Under the pieces are notes generated by a model. The model ran no database searches. It was not told the origin of the DNA and saw nothing but the letters and a program-made list of their open reading frames with translations. Made by a program: the position numbers and the translations under genes. DNA of 64,000 nucleotides from Metaclostridioides mangenotii (GTDB taxonomy: Bacteria; Bacillota; Clostridia; Peptostreptococcales; Peptostreptococcaceae), in assembly GCF_017873185.1 (NCBI RefSeq), contig NZ_JAGGJX010000001.1, positions 1,054,001-1,118,000 of the forward strand, given 5' to 3'. Shown here piece by piece: positions 8,521 to 16,195 of the stretch (positions within the stretch are counted from its first letter, which is position 1; the number at the start of each line of letters is the position of its first letter).

Positions 8521-9573
8521 CTATTTAACGTATTTTTTATACCATTCGCTATAGCTTACATTACTTGGTACATAATAAACTTTCCCATCTTTCCCTCTTG
8601 CTGCTCTTTCCCCTATTTCATCATCAAAATAAGGAGCAGTAGTAGTTCTGCATCTTGGGTGAAACGGTGGTGCAGTTGAACCAATATCGTAATCTTTCAT
8701 ATCAAATATTTTTCCATCCATATCTTGGCATATCTCTGATGTTTTGAAATCTAGCGTCGATATAACTTCGTATTTTTCTACGTCTAAATCTTCAAAACAG
8801 TCTTTCCTTGATGCGGACGCAAAAAAAGCTGATTCCGTCATTATCAGATTACCAGCTCTACTTTTACTAGTATTAAATTTCTTGGCCATCTTACTTATAA
8901 GTTTCTTTGGATTTTCACCACGTATAATGCTGTGAGTTAATTCTTTATTTAGATAATTAATAAGCTCAGGTCTACGTTCTCCCCAAATCCTCTTACTAAA
9001 ATTGGTCCCATCACTGGTCCAAGGTCTAGATATTATCATCTCAATTTTATTTGTGTCTAGCGCAACTAGATTAACTGCTATTTCTGTACCTTTTGCTATT
9101 TCAAAGGCTGTATGATAATAGCCACTAGAATAAGTATCCCTAATCAATTTATCAACGCTATCTAATTCATTACCAAATAACACTTCCAGGTGTTGTTGCA
9201 TTTGCAGTTTTAAGCTATCAAGCCTTGTTATGTGATACTTAGCTGAAGCATTCTCTAGTTCTTTAATCCACATTTCATTTACTGCATTTTCTCTACCAAT
9301 GCTAATATATTCTTTTATATCCCATCTAAGTTCATCTAGTTCCTTAGAGCTAAGTAATCTCTTAGCCTCAGTAAAGCTTATCGAATTATTCTCTGCAAAT
9401 CTTATATACCATTTTGATATATCTTTTTCGATATTTCTTATTGCCTTAATATATTCCTTCTCAATTTCTCTATATATTTTCTTCGATTTATTTAATCTTG
9501 CTAATTCTAAATTTACAAATCTATCATGCCAATATTTACTGTTCCTAGCTTTAATCTTAGATTTATTCCCCAT
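8521..9573 (-). CDS. phage minor head protein (SPP1 gp7 / Mu gpF family)
   Basis: A 350-residue protein with the family signature near its C-terminus: CQDMDGKIFDMKDY then PPFHPRCRTTTAPYF, where the P-x-HPxCR core is diagnostic of the SPP1 gp7 minor head morphogenesis family. An N-terminal helical domain precedes it. It is packaged in small numbers near the portal and is thought to help DNA delivery. I prefer ATG 9573 over an in-frame GTG at 9582. It overlaps the end of the portal gene by 11 bases. Confidence 0.93.
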   Translation of the reverse strand: MGNKSKIKARNSKYWHDRFVNLELARLNKSKKIYREIEKEYIKAIRNIEKDISKWYIRFAENNSISFTEAKRLLSSKELDELRWDIKEYISIGRENAVNEMWIKELENASAKYHITRLDSLKLQMQQHLEVLFGNELDSVDKLIRDTYSSGYYHTAFEIAKGTEIAVNLVALDTNKIEMIISRPWTSDGTNFSKRIWGERRPELINYLNKELTHSIIRGENPKKLISKMAKKFNTSKSRAGNLIMTESAFFASASRKDCFEDLDVEKYEVISTLDFKTSEICQDMDGKIFDMKDYDIGSTAPPFHPRCRTTTAPYFDDEIGERAARGKDGKVYYVPSNVSYSEWYKKYVK

Positions 9574-11062
9574 GCTGACCACTACCTAATTGTTTATTAA
9601 GATCATCAATGTCTTTTGGAATCCTATTCATTTCATCTTCTAGGTTGTCTTTTTCTTCGTCTTCAATTCTATCTAATTCCGTCTGAACGTCTTTTACCCA
9701 AGGGTGTTCAGTAATGATAGTTTTTCTTGAAATAATCCCATCAGATTTCTGACAGTTTTCAATTGATTCAGTTTCATTAATAAGAATATCTCTGTTGAAT
9801 ATAATATTTACTTCTTCGTTGAAAAAATTATCTTCGCCTGTATTGACAAGGTGAGCATTAATAAACCAAAGTAAATCCTCAAATGAAGCTTGAAACTCTG
9901 TCTCCATTCCGTTAGCATCTAAGTCTATGTCCGAGTACATACTCTGTATATTCATCTGATTCGGGTTATTCTGCATTCTATCACTCTTTGCATCATATCC
10001 TCGACCGTTTTCAATGATAGCTTTCTTGAACAGGTCCAAAATAGCTTTATAGTTCTCAGCATTAACTTTAACCTCTAATGTTTTAACGTCACCATTTCCA
10101 CCATCGCTTGATTTAACTTTAACAGCTCCATAGGTTGCTAGATTCTTTCTAAATTCACCTAAGTTCTGCCCCATATAGTTTATAAGCACCAATATAGTAT
10201 TCCTAGCATCTTCCTGCATGTTATTTTCAAAGTCGGATAGCATTATATTTATACCATCTTGCAATGACTTCACTCGTTTGATTAATGGTGTTTCATTGTT
10301 GTTATATTTAAAAGCAACTAACGGAACTCTCTCCCAATTGACCTCTTGCAACTTCTCATTTTCTACTATAGTAAGATGTGATGAATGAGGATTCTCGTAA
10401 TCAGGTATTAAGCAATAATTTCTTAAAATATATCTATCAATACCGCTTGTTGAATATACTTCTACCTTTTCAACTGTTTGTTTTCCGCTACCTTCAAATA
10501 TATCCGTTTCATAAAGTCTAATTGCAAAGTCTAGCTCTGTATGCTCTGAGTCTTTCCAAAAAGGAAGTATTTCTCTAGCTTCAAACCGTTTAAAACTTAA
10601 CTCTCCAATGTCGTTATAGTAAGGATGTAACCAACCTAAACCACCGTTTAAAGAATCCTCAGCTAAATTTTTAAACATCCTTAGAAACTTTTTATTAAAG
10701 ACTTTTTTTAATGCTTCTGTATATTTTTCACTATCTGTCTCATATGTAAACGGCTTACCAAATAAGTAGTTAACCTTTTGATCTACAAGCTTACTATATT
10801 GATTATCCATAACTTTATTATTCGGTAAATTATCGACTTCTTCTAATTGTCCATCTTCGCCGATTACAGTTCTTTTTCTTTTTAAGATATCGTGCTTGTC
10901 GTCGTAATATTCCTCGCCAATCACTTGCATTTTACGAGTGTTTGAACGCTTCCACTGGTTTATTTCATATTCCAAGTATCTTATATTATTCGGCGACTGT
11001 TCTTGTGGTTTATTTAATACACTATTCAGCTTGGCAACCCCCTTTCTAATGAATCTAAACAT
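9563..11062 (-). CDS. phage portal protein (SPP1 gp6-like)
   Basis: A 499-residue portal: a dodecameric ring at one capsid vertex through which DNA enters and leaves. Visible family features are VDNLPNNKVMDNQYSKLVDQ near residue 80, YLFGKPFTYET about residue 100, LGWLHPYYNDIGEL near 140, and a helical stretch GINIMLSDFENNMQED around residue 270, followed by the acidic C-terminal tail. It sits between the large terminase and the gp7-like minor head gene, the canonical order. AGGTGATTAT precedes the ATG at 11062. Confidence 0.96.
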   Translation of the reverse strand: MFRFIRKGVAKLNSVLNKPQEQSPNNIRYLEYEINQWKRSNTRKMQVIGEEYYDDKHDILKRKRTVIGEDGQLEEVDNLPNNKVMDNQYSKLVDQKVNYLFGKPFTYETDSEKYTEALKKVFNKKFLRMFKNLAEDSLNGGLGWLHPYYNDIGELSFKRFEAREILPFWKDSEHTELDFAIRLYETDIFEGSGKQTVEKVEVYSTSGIDRYILRNYCLIPDYENPHSSHLTIVENEKLQEVNWERVPLVAFKYNNNETPLIKRVKSLQDGINIMLSDFENNMQEDARNTILVLINYMGQNLGEFRKNLATYGAVKVKSSDGGNGDVKTLEVKVNAENYKAILDLFKKAIIENGRGYDAKSDRMQNNPNQMNIQSMYSDIDLDANGMETEFQASFEDLLWFINAHLVNTGEDNFFNEEVNIIFNRDILINETESIENCQKSDGIISRKTIITEHPWVKDVQTELDRIEDEEKDNLEDEMNRIPKDIDDLNKQLGSGQHGE

Positions 11063-11076
11063 ATAATCACCTACCT

Positions 11077-12462
11077 TTAATCAAAGCTAAAGTTATCGCC
11101 ATTTATAACAGTCTCTGCAATTCCTGTTGTAGCGTCCGGAGCATCATCGTTTTTATTCTTACCTTCTTTTTGGTAGGATTCCATAGCTTTATAATACTCT
11201 GGAAATCTATCTCGCCAATTCCAAGGGAAATATATATGTTTCATTACCCATGTAGCATTAGATAAGATCCTTGCTTTTTTATTTCTAGATTGATGGAACG
11301 TATCTACAAAAGTATAATTGCTTTCAAATTCATCTAATAATATTCTTTCTACGCTTCTTGCAAAACCTCTACCCCCGCTATTGCTTTCGATAGTTGCTAC
11401 ATTAACTTTATTTTCGTAAAACATTTTAGCAGTCTTTGTCTCTGTTATATCCATGCTCTCTTTTGTATATAAAATATCCAATATATAGGCTTCTTTTTTA
11501 AACACACCAAATACAATAGAACATAAATAGTCACTTCCTTCATCCGCCGTATCTGTGTAACTTTGTATTGATTCATAATGTGGTGGCAATTCTGTGTACG
11601 TCTTGAAGCTTGAATATAATTTACCTTTGATATCAATTGGCTCCTGTTGATAGTTAGCACTTGCGATATCTTCTCCCATTGCTCTTACTTTAGATTTATA
11701 ACTCCTAAGAGATAAGACTTCATCACACAGCATTGTGCCATTATCTTCGCAGGCTTTCATAACAACATGTCGTACCTTCTTGCCCTCTTCCTTGTAATGT
11801 TCTACTGCTCTGCCTGCAAGGTCACCAGATGCCCAACGAGTCATTATTATGATTATCTTTCCGCCCTCTTCAAGACGTGACAACATCGTATTTGTGTACC
11901 AATCCCAATGTTTATCTAATACATTCTCGTTATAGGCTTCTTCAGCATTTTTAATAAGGTCGTCAATAACTAACATACTAGCTCCAAAGCCTGTAGCTGT
12001 TCCTGTTGGAGAAGTAGCTAAGTAGTTATTATATCCACCTTCTAAACTCCATAAGTTCATAGCTCCGTCACCTTGTTTAATACAGACACAAGGAAATACA
12101 TCTGAGTATACAGGTTTATATTTATCTGCTTTTTCTTCCTGGATAGCATTTCTTACATTCTTAGAGAACATAGTTGATAATGTTTCATTGTAAGATCCAG
12201 TCATAATCTTTTCATTTTGATTCTTACCTAACACCCACTCAACGAATAACCCAGCTGTACGGCTTTTCCCATGTCTTGGAGGGATGTTTAATATAAGAAC
12301 CTCGTCGTCACCTTCATAGAAGTCCTGAAAGGCTCTGCAAAGTTCTTTAAGATATGCTCTATCTGATTTATAAAAGTCTGGCGCTCTAAGTTGGCAATAA
12401 TAAAAAAAATCTCGCTTAGCTAATTCTATCTTAGCTCCGAGACTAATCATTTTCTTATCCAT
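11077..12462 (-). CDS. terminase large subunit
   Basis: The DNA-packaging motor ATPase and nuclease. Walker A is seen as LNIPPRHGKSRTAG (about residue 60), Walker B as MLVIDDLIKNAEE (about residue 165) and the coupling motif as IIMTRWASGDL. The C-terminal RNase H-like nuclease region begins with YTDTADEGSDYLC and continues with IESNSGGRGFAR. About 461 residues, normal for the family. I chose ATG 12462 because GAGG lies 9 nt upstream; an earlier ATG at 12471 abuts it. It overlaps the small subunit gene by 8 bases. Confidence 0.96.
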   Translation of the reverse strand: MDKKMISLGAKIELAKRDFFYYCQLRAPDFYKSDRAYLKELCRAFQDFYEGDDEVLILNIPPRHGKSRTAGLFVEWVLGKNQNEKIMTGSYNETLSTMFSKNVRNAIQEEKADKYKPVYSDVFPCVCIKQGDGAMNLWSLEGGYNNYLATSPTGTATGFGASMLVIDDLIKNAEEAYNENVLDKHWDWYTNTMLSRLEEGGKIIIIMTRWASGDLAGRAVEHYKEEGKKVRHVVMKACEDNGTMLCDEVLSLRSYKSKVRAMGEDIASANYQQEPIDIKGKLYSSFKTYTELPPHYESIQSYTDTADEGSDYLCSIVFGVFKKEAYILDILYTKESMDITETKTAKMFYENKVNVATIESNSGGRGFARSVERILLDEFESNYTFVDTFHQSRNKKARILSNATWVMKHIYFPWNWRDRFPEYYKAMESYQKEGKNKNDDAPDATTGIAETVINGDNFSFD

Positions 12463-12928
12463 CTTCTGCATCCTCTATTTCCGCAAGTTTAAGCAACTGC
12501 TCTGTTGTAAGGTTCTCGTATGGATTATTTATATTGCCTGTATGTTCTACTTCTTTCTTTTCTCGCCATTCTTCAGGCTTTCTATTCTTCAACCAGAATA
12601 TCTGTGCTGTAACATCTGGGGCAACTTGTTTTATTACCTCTTTAGTAACTTTTAGTTGACTGCCTATACCTTCTCTTGTTGTCTCTATATATTCATAACC
12701 TAAAGCTCTTTTCAATAAAGCATTCTCAACTTCTCTGTCAACGACTTCTTTGCCTCTTTTTAGGGACTCAGATAACTCAGTATACTTAACTATCCATTTA
12801 TATAAAGTTTCTTCTGATATGCCAATATTTTGGCTAATTTGTTTATTGGTTAAGCCATCCCTTGCCCAACCTTCAATCTTAATCAATCCTTCTCTTGTTA
12901 TCCAATCATGATACTTGCCTTTAGCCAT
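12455..12928 (-). CDS. terminase small subunit
   Basis: A 157-residue DNA-recognition subunit. The N-terminal half is a helix-turn-helix (EGWARDGLTNKQISQNIGISEETLYKWI) of the phage small-terminase type. The middle contains RALGYEYIETTREG and the WLKNRKPEEWREK box common in this family, and the C-terminal tail (YENLTTEQLLKLAEIED) is the likely contact to the large subunit. Start chosen at ATG 12928, directly after a GAGGTGAGGTG run. It sets packaging specificity, so a cos or pac site is expected nearby. Confidence 0.93.
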   Translation of the reverse strand: MAKGKYHDWITREGLIKIEGWARDGLTNKQISQNIGISEETLYKWIVKYTELSESLKRGKEVVDREVENALLKRALGYEYIETTREGIGSQLKVTKEVIKQVAPDVTAQIFWLKNRKPEEWREKKEVEHTGNINNPYENLTTEQLLKLAEIEDAEDG

Positions 12929-12951
12929 CACCTCACCTCGCAAAAGCTATT

Positions 12952-13089
12952 TTATTTATTTTTTCTAGTTACCTTCGGACTCTTAGGTATCTTCCTCATG
13001 TCTTTATTTATCGTTCTTAGTTCCTCATTAGGTAAATCTATAGTCATTCCTATGAGTCCTGCATCAACCCAAACTTTCTTTTTACTCAT
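12952..13089 (-). CDS. small hypothetical phage protein (45 aa)
   Basis: ATG 13089 is preceded by AGGAGAGGATA and opens a 45-codon frame: MSKKKVWVDAGLIGMTIDL and so on to TRKNK. It lies between the terminator of the upstream gene and the small terminase, in the same direction. It is basic at both ends. No family recognised; the good ribosome site and position are the only support. Confidence 0.6.
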   Translation of the reverse strand: MSKKKVWVDAGLIGMTIDLPNEELRTINKDMRKIPKSPKVTRKNK

Positions 13090-13117
13090 TATCCTCTCCT
13101 ACTTATTTTATTGCATT

Positions 13118-13146
13118 AAAAAAGAACCCTATCTCTAGAGTTCTTT
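13118..13146 (-). terminator. strong intrinsic terminator after the 13151-13816 gene
   Basis: On the minus strand an 11-bp stem (AAAGAACTCTA pairing with TAGGGTTCTTT, one G-T pair) is closed by a GAGA tetraloop and followed by more T residues. It closes the separately promoted gene upstream, isolating it from the packaging operon. Confidence 0.88.
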
Positions 13147-13150
13147 CTGC

Positions 13151-13816
13151 CTATTCTACTCCTAGTATTTCTCTAAATTCTAATACTAATAGTTTTTTTG
13201 CATTTTTTAATATTTCATCTGCTTCTTGTTTTGCTTCTTTCTCTTTCGAAGTTATTTTAAGTCTTTTAAAAATTTTATTTGACTCAAAATCTTTTAAAAC
13301 TAAATCTATTGAATAATTAATATTTCCTAATACTTTCTCTGTGTCAGCACTAAAATAAATTAAATTTATGTCAGAAATGTTTAAAAATTCCTCGAATTTA
13401 TTTTTTAGATTTTCTTCTAATATTTCTAGCCTTGCAATATACTCCTCTTTTATTTCGCCATCAATTATGAAGTCTTCTCTATCCATAGCAAAATTCAAGT
13501 AAACATTAAGTTTCTCAGTTAAGCTCAACAACGTTAAATAAAGTTTTTTAATAGCAAAAGCTCTATCTTCATGCAACTTAGTAAATCTTAATTTACTCTG
13601 TTCTAATAACCTAGTTCTTTCGATTTTAAAACCTTCTTTTTTTAAATCTAATTCGCTTTGTTTTTTTAACTTAAATTCTTCTAGTTGCTTGTCTAGTTCT
13701 TTTTTATGCTCTGTCTCTTTTGCTTTTAACCAATATTCAAAAGCCTTTTTAAATATAAAGTAAATCAAACCCGATAACGATACTGCTCCGATGGTGAAAT
13801 TAATTACTGTAACCAT
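13151..13816 (-). CDS. membrane-anchored coiled-coil protein, candidate prophage moron
   Basis: A 221-residue protein with one N-terminal hydrophobic segment (about residues 4-23, FTIGAVSLSGLIYFIF) followed by a long charged coiled coil (about 30-90) and a helical C-terminal part. Topology is probably short outside, large cytoplasmic domain. It has its own consensus promoter (13844-13872) and a strong terminator (13118-13146), so it is transcribed apart from its neighbours, a mark of genes expressed in the lysogen. I do not recognise the family. A host-protecting or superinfection-blocking role would fit this architecture but is inference. Confidence 0.8.
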   Translation of the reverse strand: MVTVINFTIGAVSLSGLIYFIFKKAFEYWLKAKETEHKKELDKQLEEFKLKKQSELDLKKEGFKIERTRLLEQSKLRFTKLHEDRAFAIKKLYLTLLSLTEKLNVYLNFAMDREDFIIDGEIKEEYIARLEILEENLKNKFEEFLNISDINLIYFSADTEKVLGNINYSIDLVLKDFESNKIFKRLKITSKEKEAKQEADEILKNAKKLLVLEFREILGVE

Positions 13817-13843
13817 AATATCCTCCCTTATATATTTTACTTA

Positions 13844-13872
13844 ATTATATATAATTTGACATTATTTAACAA
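13844..13872 (-). promoter_or_regulatory. sigma-A promoter of the coiled-coil membrane gene
   Basis: Minus strand: TTGTTA (13872-13867), 17-bp spacer, TATAAT (13849-13844), 28 nt before ATG 13816, with GGGAGG in between. A near-consensus housekeeping promoter. Confidence 0.8.
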
Positions 13873-13874
13873 TA

Positions 13875-14149
13875 GATGCCTAGTTTTCCTAAAGAGGTTG
13901 CATCCATTAGCTAAAATGAATACAAAATATAATTGTTAAGCGAAGTCTATGAGTTGCACATAGATTAATACTGCACTTCACACGTTAGGGTGAGGTAACC
14001 AACCTCACCCACTATATATATTAATCAAGGAGGTGCAAGTCGTAGGAATCGAACCTACGGGATCCACTACTTGCATGTACTGGCTAGACAAGTCCCTTTA
14101 ACGAAGCCTAGCCAGTTATGAAATTGTTTGTCGTGGAATATTTTTCCAC
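13875..14149 (-). ncRNA. candidate structured non-coding RNA in the prophage late region
   Basis: This 275-nt stretch has no convincing reading frame but a chain of perfect stems. In minus-strand order: GTGGAA/TTCCAC (14149-14133); a 9-bp ACTGGCTAG/CTAGCCAGT stem with a 20-nt loop (14116-14079); a tRNA-like acceptor/T-arm minihelix (14075-14034); a 9-bp GGGTGAGGT/ACCTCACCC hairpin (14010-13988); a nested GAAGT..CTATG/CATAG..ACTTC hairpin (13979-13942); and GATGC/GCATC with inner CCT/AGG (13904-13875). Flanked by the late regulator upstream and a promoter downstream. Orientation is inferred from the T-loop sequence. Could alternatively be a packaging site rich in dyads. Confidence 0.5.
14034..14075 (-). 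ncRNA. tRNA-like minihelix (acceptor stem plus T-arm, no D or anticodon arms)
   Basis: On the minus strand TGCAAGT pairs perfectly with ACTTGCA over 7 bp. Between them are nine bases (AGTGGATCC) and a T-arm: CGTAGG, loop TTCGATT, CCTACG. The 7-base loop with TTCGA is the standard T-loop and the stem ends in the G53-C61 type pair. CC follows the 3' strand, but not CCA. I could not fit an anticodon or D arm, so it is not a normal tRNA. It resembles the tRNA-like part of tmRNA or an RNase P minihelix substrate. Confidence 0.55.
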
Positions 14150-14203
14150 AATACAATTATCTCATGGTTATATTAATAAAATGGGGCATGATTGGGGAAT
14201 AAA

Positions 14204-14232
14204 TGTGGAATTAGTGTGGAAAAAGTGTGGAA
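14204..14232. repeat. three TGTGGAA direct repeats at exact 11-bp spacing
   Basis: TGTGGAA occurs at 14204, 14215 and 14226 on the + strand, one helical turn apart, over the 3' end of the late regulator gene; a further GTGGAA/TTCCAC dyad lies at 14133-14149. Phased copies on one DNA face suggest a protein-binding site. On the other strand each reads TTCCACA, somewhat like a DnaA box. Confidence 0.55.
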
Positions 14233-14720
14233 TTTTTCACTTTAAACAAAGGTAATTCCATTTCCTTAAGTTTTGGGTATAACATGTCCATCATTTTATA
14301 TATAATTTTATCTTTAAGTAAGTAACATGTCTTTCTGTCCATACATAAATCTAAGCTAATACTTACCATGCTGTGCTTATATTTGTCTTTACTTTCAAAA
14401 TATAATTTAAAGAACTCTTCTTCTCTGCTATCTAAACATGTTAGAGCATTTTCAATTCTTAATTTCTCTATTTCCTTTTTCTTTAACTCTTTTTGCATAA
14501 TGTCTAATTCTTTTTCTCTATTCAAAACCTCATTTTCTGTTGTTGAGTTAAACTTATTTGTAGGACTTACAGAATCCTCTTGATACGTTATAGCTTTACA
14601 TCCTATAAACTCAGCCTTGTAACTTTCTATATCTAATTTGGTACGGTTTATCTCCATATCTAAGTTCTTATAATTATGTAATCTTGCTTCTACCACTTTG
14701 TATAAATCTTTTTTAGTCAT
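14211..14720 (-). CDS. late transcription regulator (ArpU/sigma-region-4-like)
   Basis: A 169-residue protein with a long coiled coil (about residues 20-95) and a C-terminal helix-turn-helix-like segment: LDSREEEFFKLYFESKDKYKHSMVSISLDLCMDRKTCYLLKDKIIYKM. The layout, coiled coil then sigma-70-region-4-like end, and the position just ahead of the terminase genes match the ArpU-type late gene activators of Firmicutes phages. ATG 14720 follows GGGGGAG at a good distance. The final codons overlap the phased TGTGGAA repeats. Confidence 0.72.
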   Translation of the reverse strand: MTKKDLYKVVEARLHNYKNLDMEINRTKLDIESYKAEFIGCKAITYQEDSVSPTNKFNSTTENEVLNREKELDIMQKELKKKEIEKLRIENALTCLDSREEEFFKLYFESKDKYKHSMVSISLDLCMDRKTCYLLKDKIIYKMMDMLYPKLKEMELPLFKVKNSTLFPH

Positions 14721-14740
14721 ACCCAAATACTCCCCCTTAC

Positions 14741-15190
14741 TTAAATAACTTCCTTCACTTTCTTTGCTTCTCTTATTTTTTTCTGTAATTCATCATATTC
14801 AATTAATCCATTTTTACCGCCATATTTAAAACTTTTAGATATCCATGTTAATTTGCTGTCTGGGTATCTATAGTCAAACATCTTTCGTTTTATTTTCGCA
14901 ACATCACTTGAAAAACCTTTCGTATCAATGTATTCTACTTGTCCATCATTATGATATATTGCAAAGTCAGCTATATATGTAATTGATCGTTTAGTTTTTC
15001 CATCTTTTTTAAAACTTGGCTGTAATTCAAATTTATACTGCAAACCAAAATCTTTTATTTCGCCCTTTTCTTTTTTTCTTTTAAGATCAGTATAATATTC
15101 AGCTTCAAACTTACTATCAAACTTAATATTATCAACAACAACCTTTTTAGACCTGTATTTACTTTGTGTTTTTTTAGTTTTCATTTTCAT
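14741..15190 (-). CDS. DUF1064 family protein, predicted nuclease/resolvase-like
   Basis: A 149-residue protein of the phage DUF1064 family: FDSKFEAEYYTDLKRK near the N-terminus, then YKFELQPSF, then ITYIADFAIYHNDGQVEYIDTKG. E (FEAEYY), D (ADF) and D-T-K (YIDTKG) form a PD-(D/E)XK-like constellation, which suggests a Holliday-junction resolvase-type endonuclease. I take ATG 15190, just after the stop of the upstream gene; longer in-frame starts would overlap that gene by up to 59 bases. Confidence 0.8.
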   Translation of the reverse strand: MKMKTKKTQSKYRSKKVVVDNIKFDSKFEAEYYTDLKRKKEKGEIKDFGLQYKFELQPSFKKDGKTKRSITYIADFAIYHNDGQVEYIDTKGFSSDVAKIKRKMFDYRYPDSKLTWISKSFKYGGKNGLIEYDELQKKIREAKKVKEVI

Positions 15191-15197
15191 AATTTCA

Positions 15198-16193
15198 CTA
15201 TCTCTCTTCATAGAAACAAACATTTTTAATAACAACATCAACTGTTCCGTTCTCATTTTTTCTAATACTGTACTTCATCGGATCTTCAAAATCCGTTATA
15301 TTTGCATCTATACTAAATCCGTTGTCCGTCTTGATTTTTCTCTTTTTAACTTTCTTGTTAACCCAATCTTTATCTATGTAAAAATTTTCTATTTCCTTTT
15401 CTTCCATGAGTTCAATAAAGCTTTCTTTTTTATCCTCTTGTAAAAAACCATCAGCAAAATCTTTAATATCTATTTCATCATTTTCCTTAAGTACATAATT
15501 TAACCCGCCTCTTACACTCTCAGCCACCTTTATATCAGTTATAGCATTAGTAATCCAATTATCCGCACTCTTTTTAAATGCCTTAGTCATATATTTATCA
15601 TCAAGTATTTTCTCAATATTCAGAAATTGTGTTGTAAATTTAGTTTCAATTCCCTCTTTTTCTGAGATCTTGTCCAATACTTTAAGATGATACTCGCCAT
15701 TTATTCCACTAACCCCTATCAAAGCACATTGTTTAGGTTTTTGTGTTTCAATGACTCCAACTTCATTAGATTTAAAATTTATATTAAACTTTTCATCTAC
15801 AAACTCTATTGAATGATTGTAAAGTTTTTTATAGTCTAACTTTAGTATTGCAACATTATTCTCGTCTTTATTGGTGTATAAGCATATAGCCAAGTCACAA
15901 GATTCTAATTCTGAATTAATCCTCATAATTTCAAATAAATAAGATGCTATCTCTTTTGAGTTATCTAAAAATGTATCTGAATTATATATTATTTGTTCAC
16001 AGCAATTTTTAATTGTATTATCGTTATATTCTTTAAATACTGCCTTTCTTACATCATCATCCTTACTAACTCTTTTAATTATTTTCTGAAAGAATCCATC
16101 AACCTCTTGTGTAATCTTTCCTTCAAAATCATTCAGTATTGGTACATCACTATTTTTATCTAAAACATGTACTATAAATTTATGTATAATCAT
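15198..16193 (-). CDS. nucleoid-associated protein (NdpA/YejK family)
   Basis: A 331-residue protein of the 37-kDa nucleoid-associated family: N-terminal IIHKFIVHVLDKNSDVPILNDFEG, a central FLNIEKILDDKYMTKAFKKSADNWI and a C-terminal KYSIRKNENGTVDVVIKNV. Family members bind DNA in many bacteria and appear in phages, where the role is unclear. ATG 16193 has GGAGGG at a proper distance; an ATG at 16208 lies upstream of that site. Embedded in the phage early/middle operon. The call is from pattern recognition over the full length. Confidence 0.85.
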   Translation of the reverse strand: MIIHKFIVHVLDKNSDVPILNDFEGKITQEVDGFFQKIIKRVSKDDDVRKAVFKEYNDNTIKNCCEQIIYNSDTFLDNSKEIASYLFEIMRINSELESCDLAICLYTNKDENNVAILKLDYKKLYNHSIEFVDEKFNINFKSNEVGVIETQKPKQCALIGVSGINGEYHLKVLDKISEKEGIETKFTTQFLNIEKILDDKYMTKAFKKSADNWITNAITDIKVAESVRGGLNYVLKENDEIDIKDFADGFLQEDKKESFIELMEEKEIENFYIDKDWVNKKVKKRKIKTDNGFSIDANITDFEDPMKYSIRKNENGTVDVVIKNVCFYEER

Positions 16194-16195
16194 TT

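Noticed and set aside
14034-14116. A normal tRNA gene
   Set aside because: Acceptor stem and T-arm are perfect, but only nine bases lie between them where D and anticodon arms should be; no anticodon stem with a U33-type loop could be fitted in the flanks.
13875-14149. GOLLD/ROOL-type large phage RNA or tmRNA
   Set aside because: Far too short for GOLLD or ROOL, and there is no tag reading frame or conserved tmRNA 5' segment. Kept only as an unassigned structured region.
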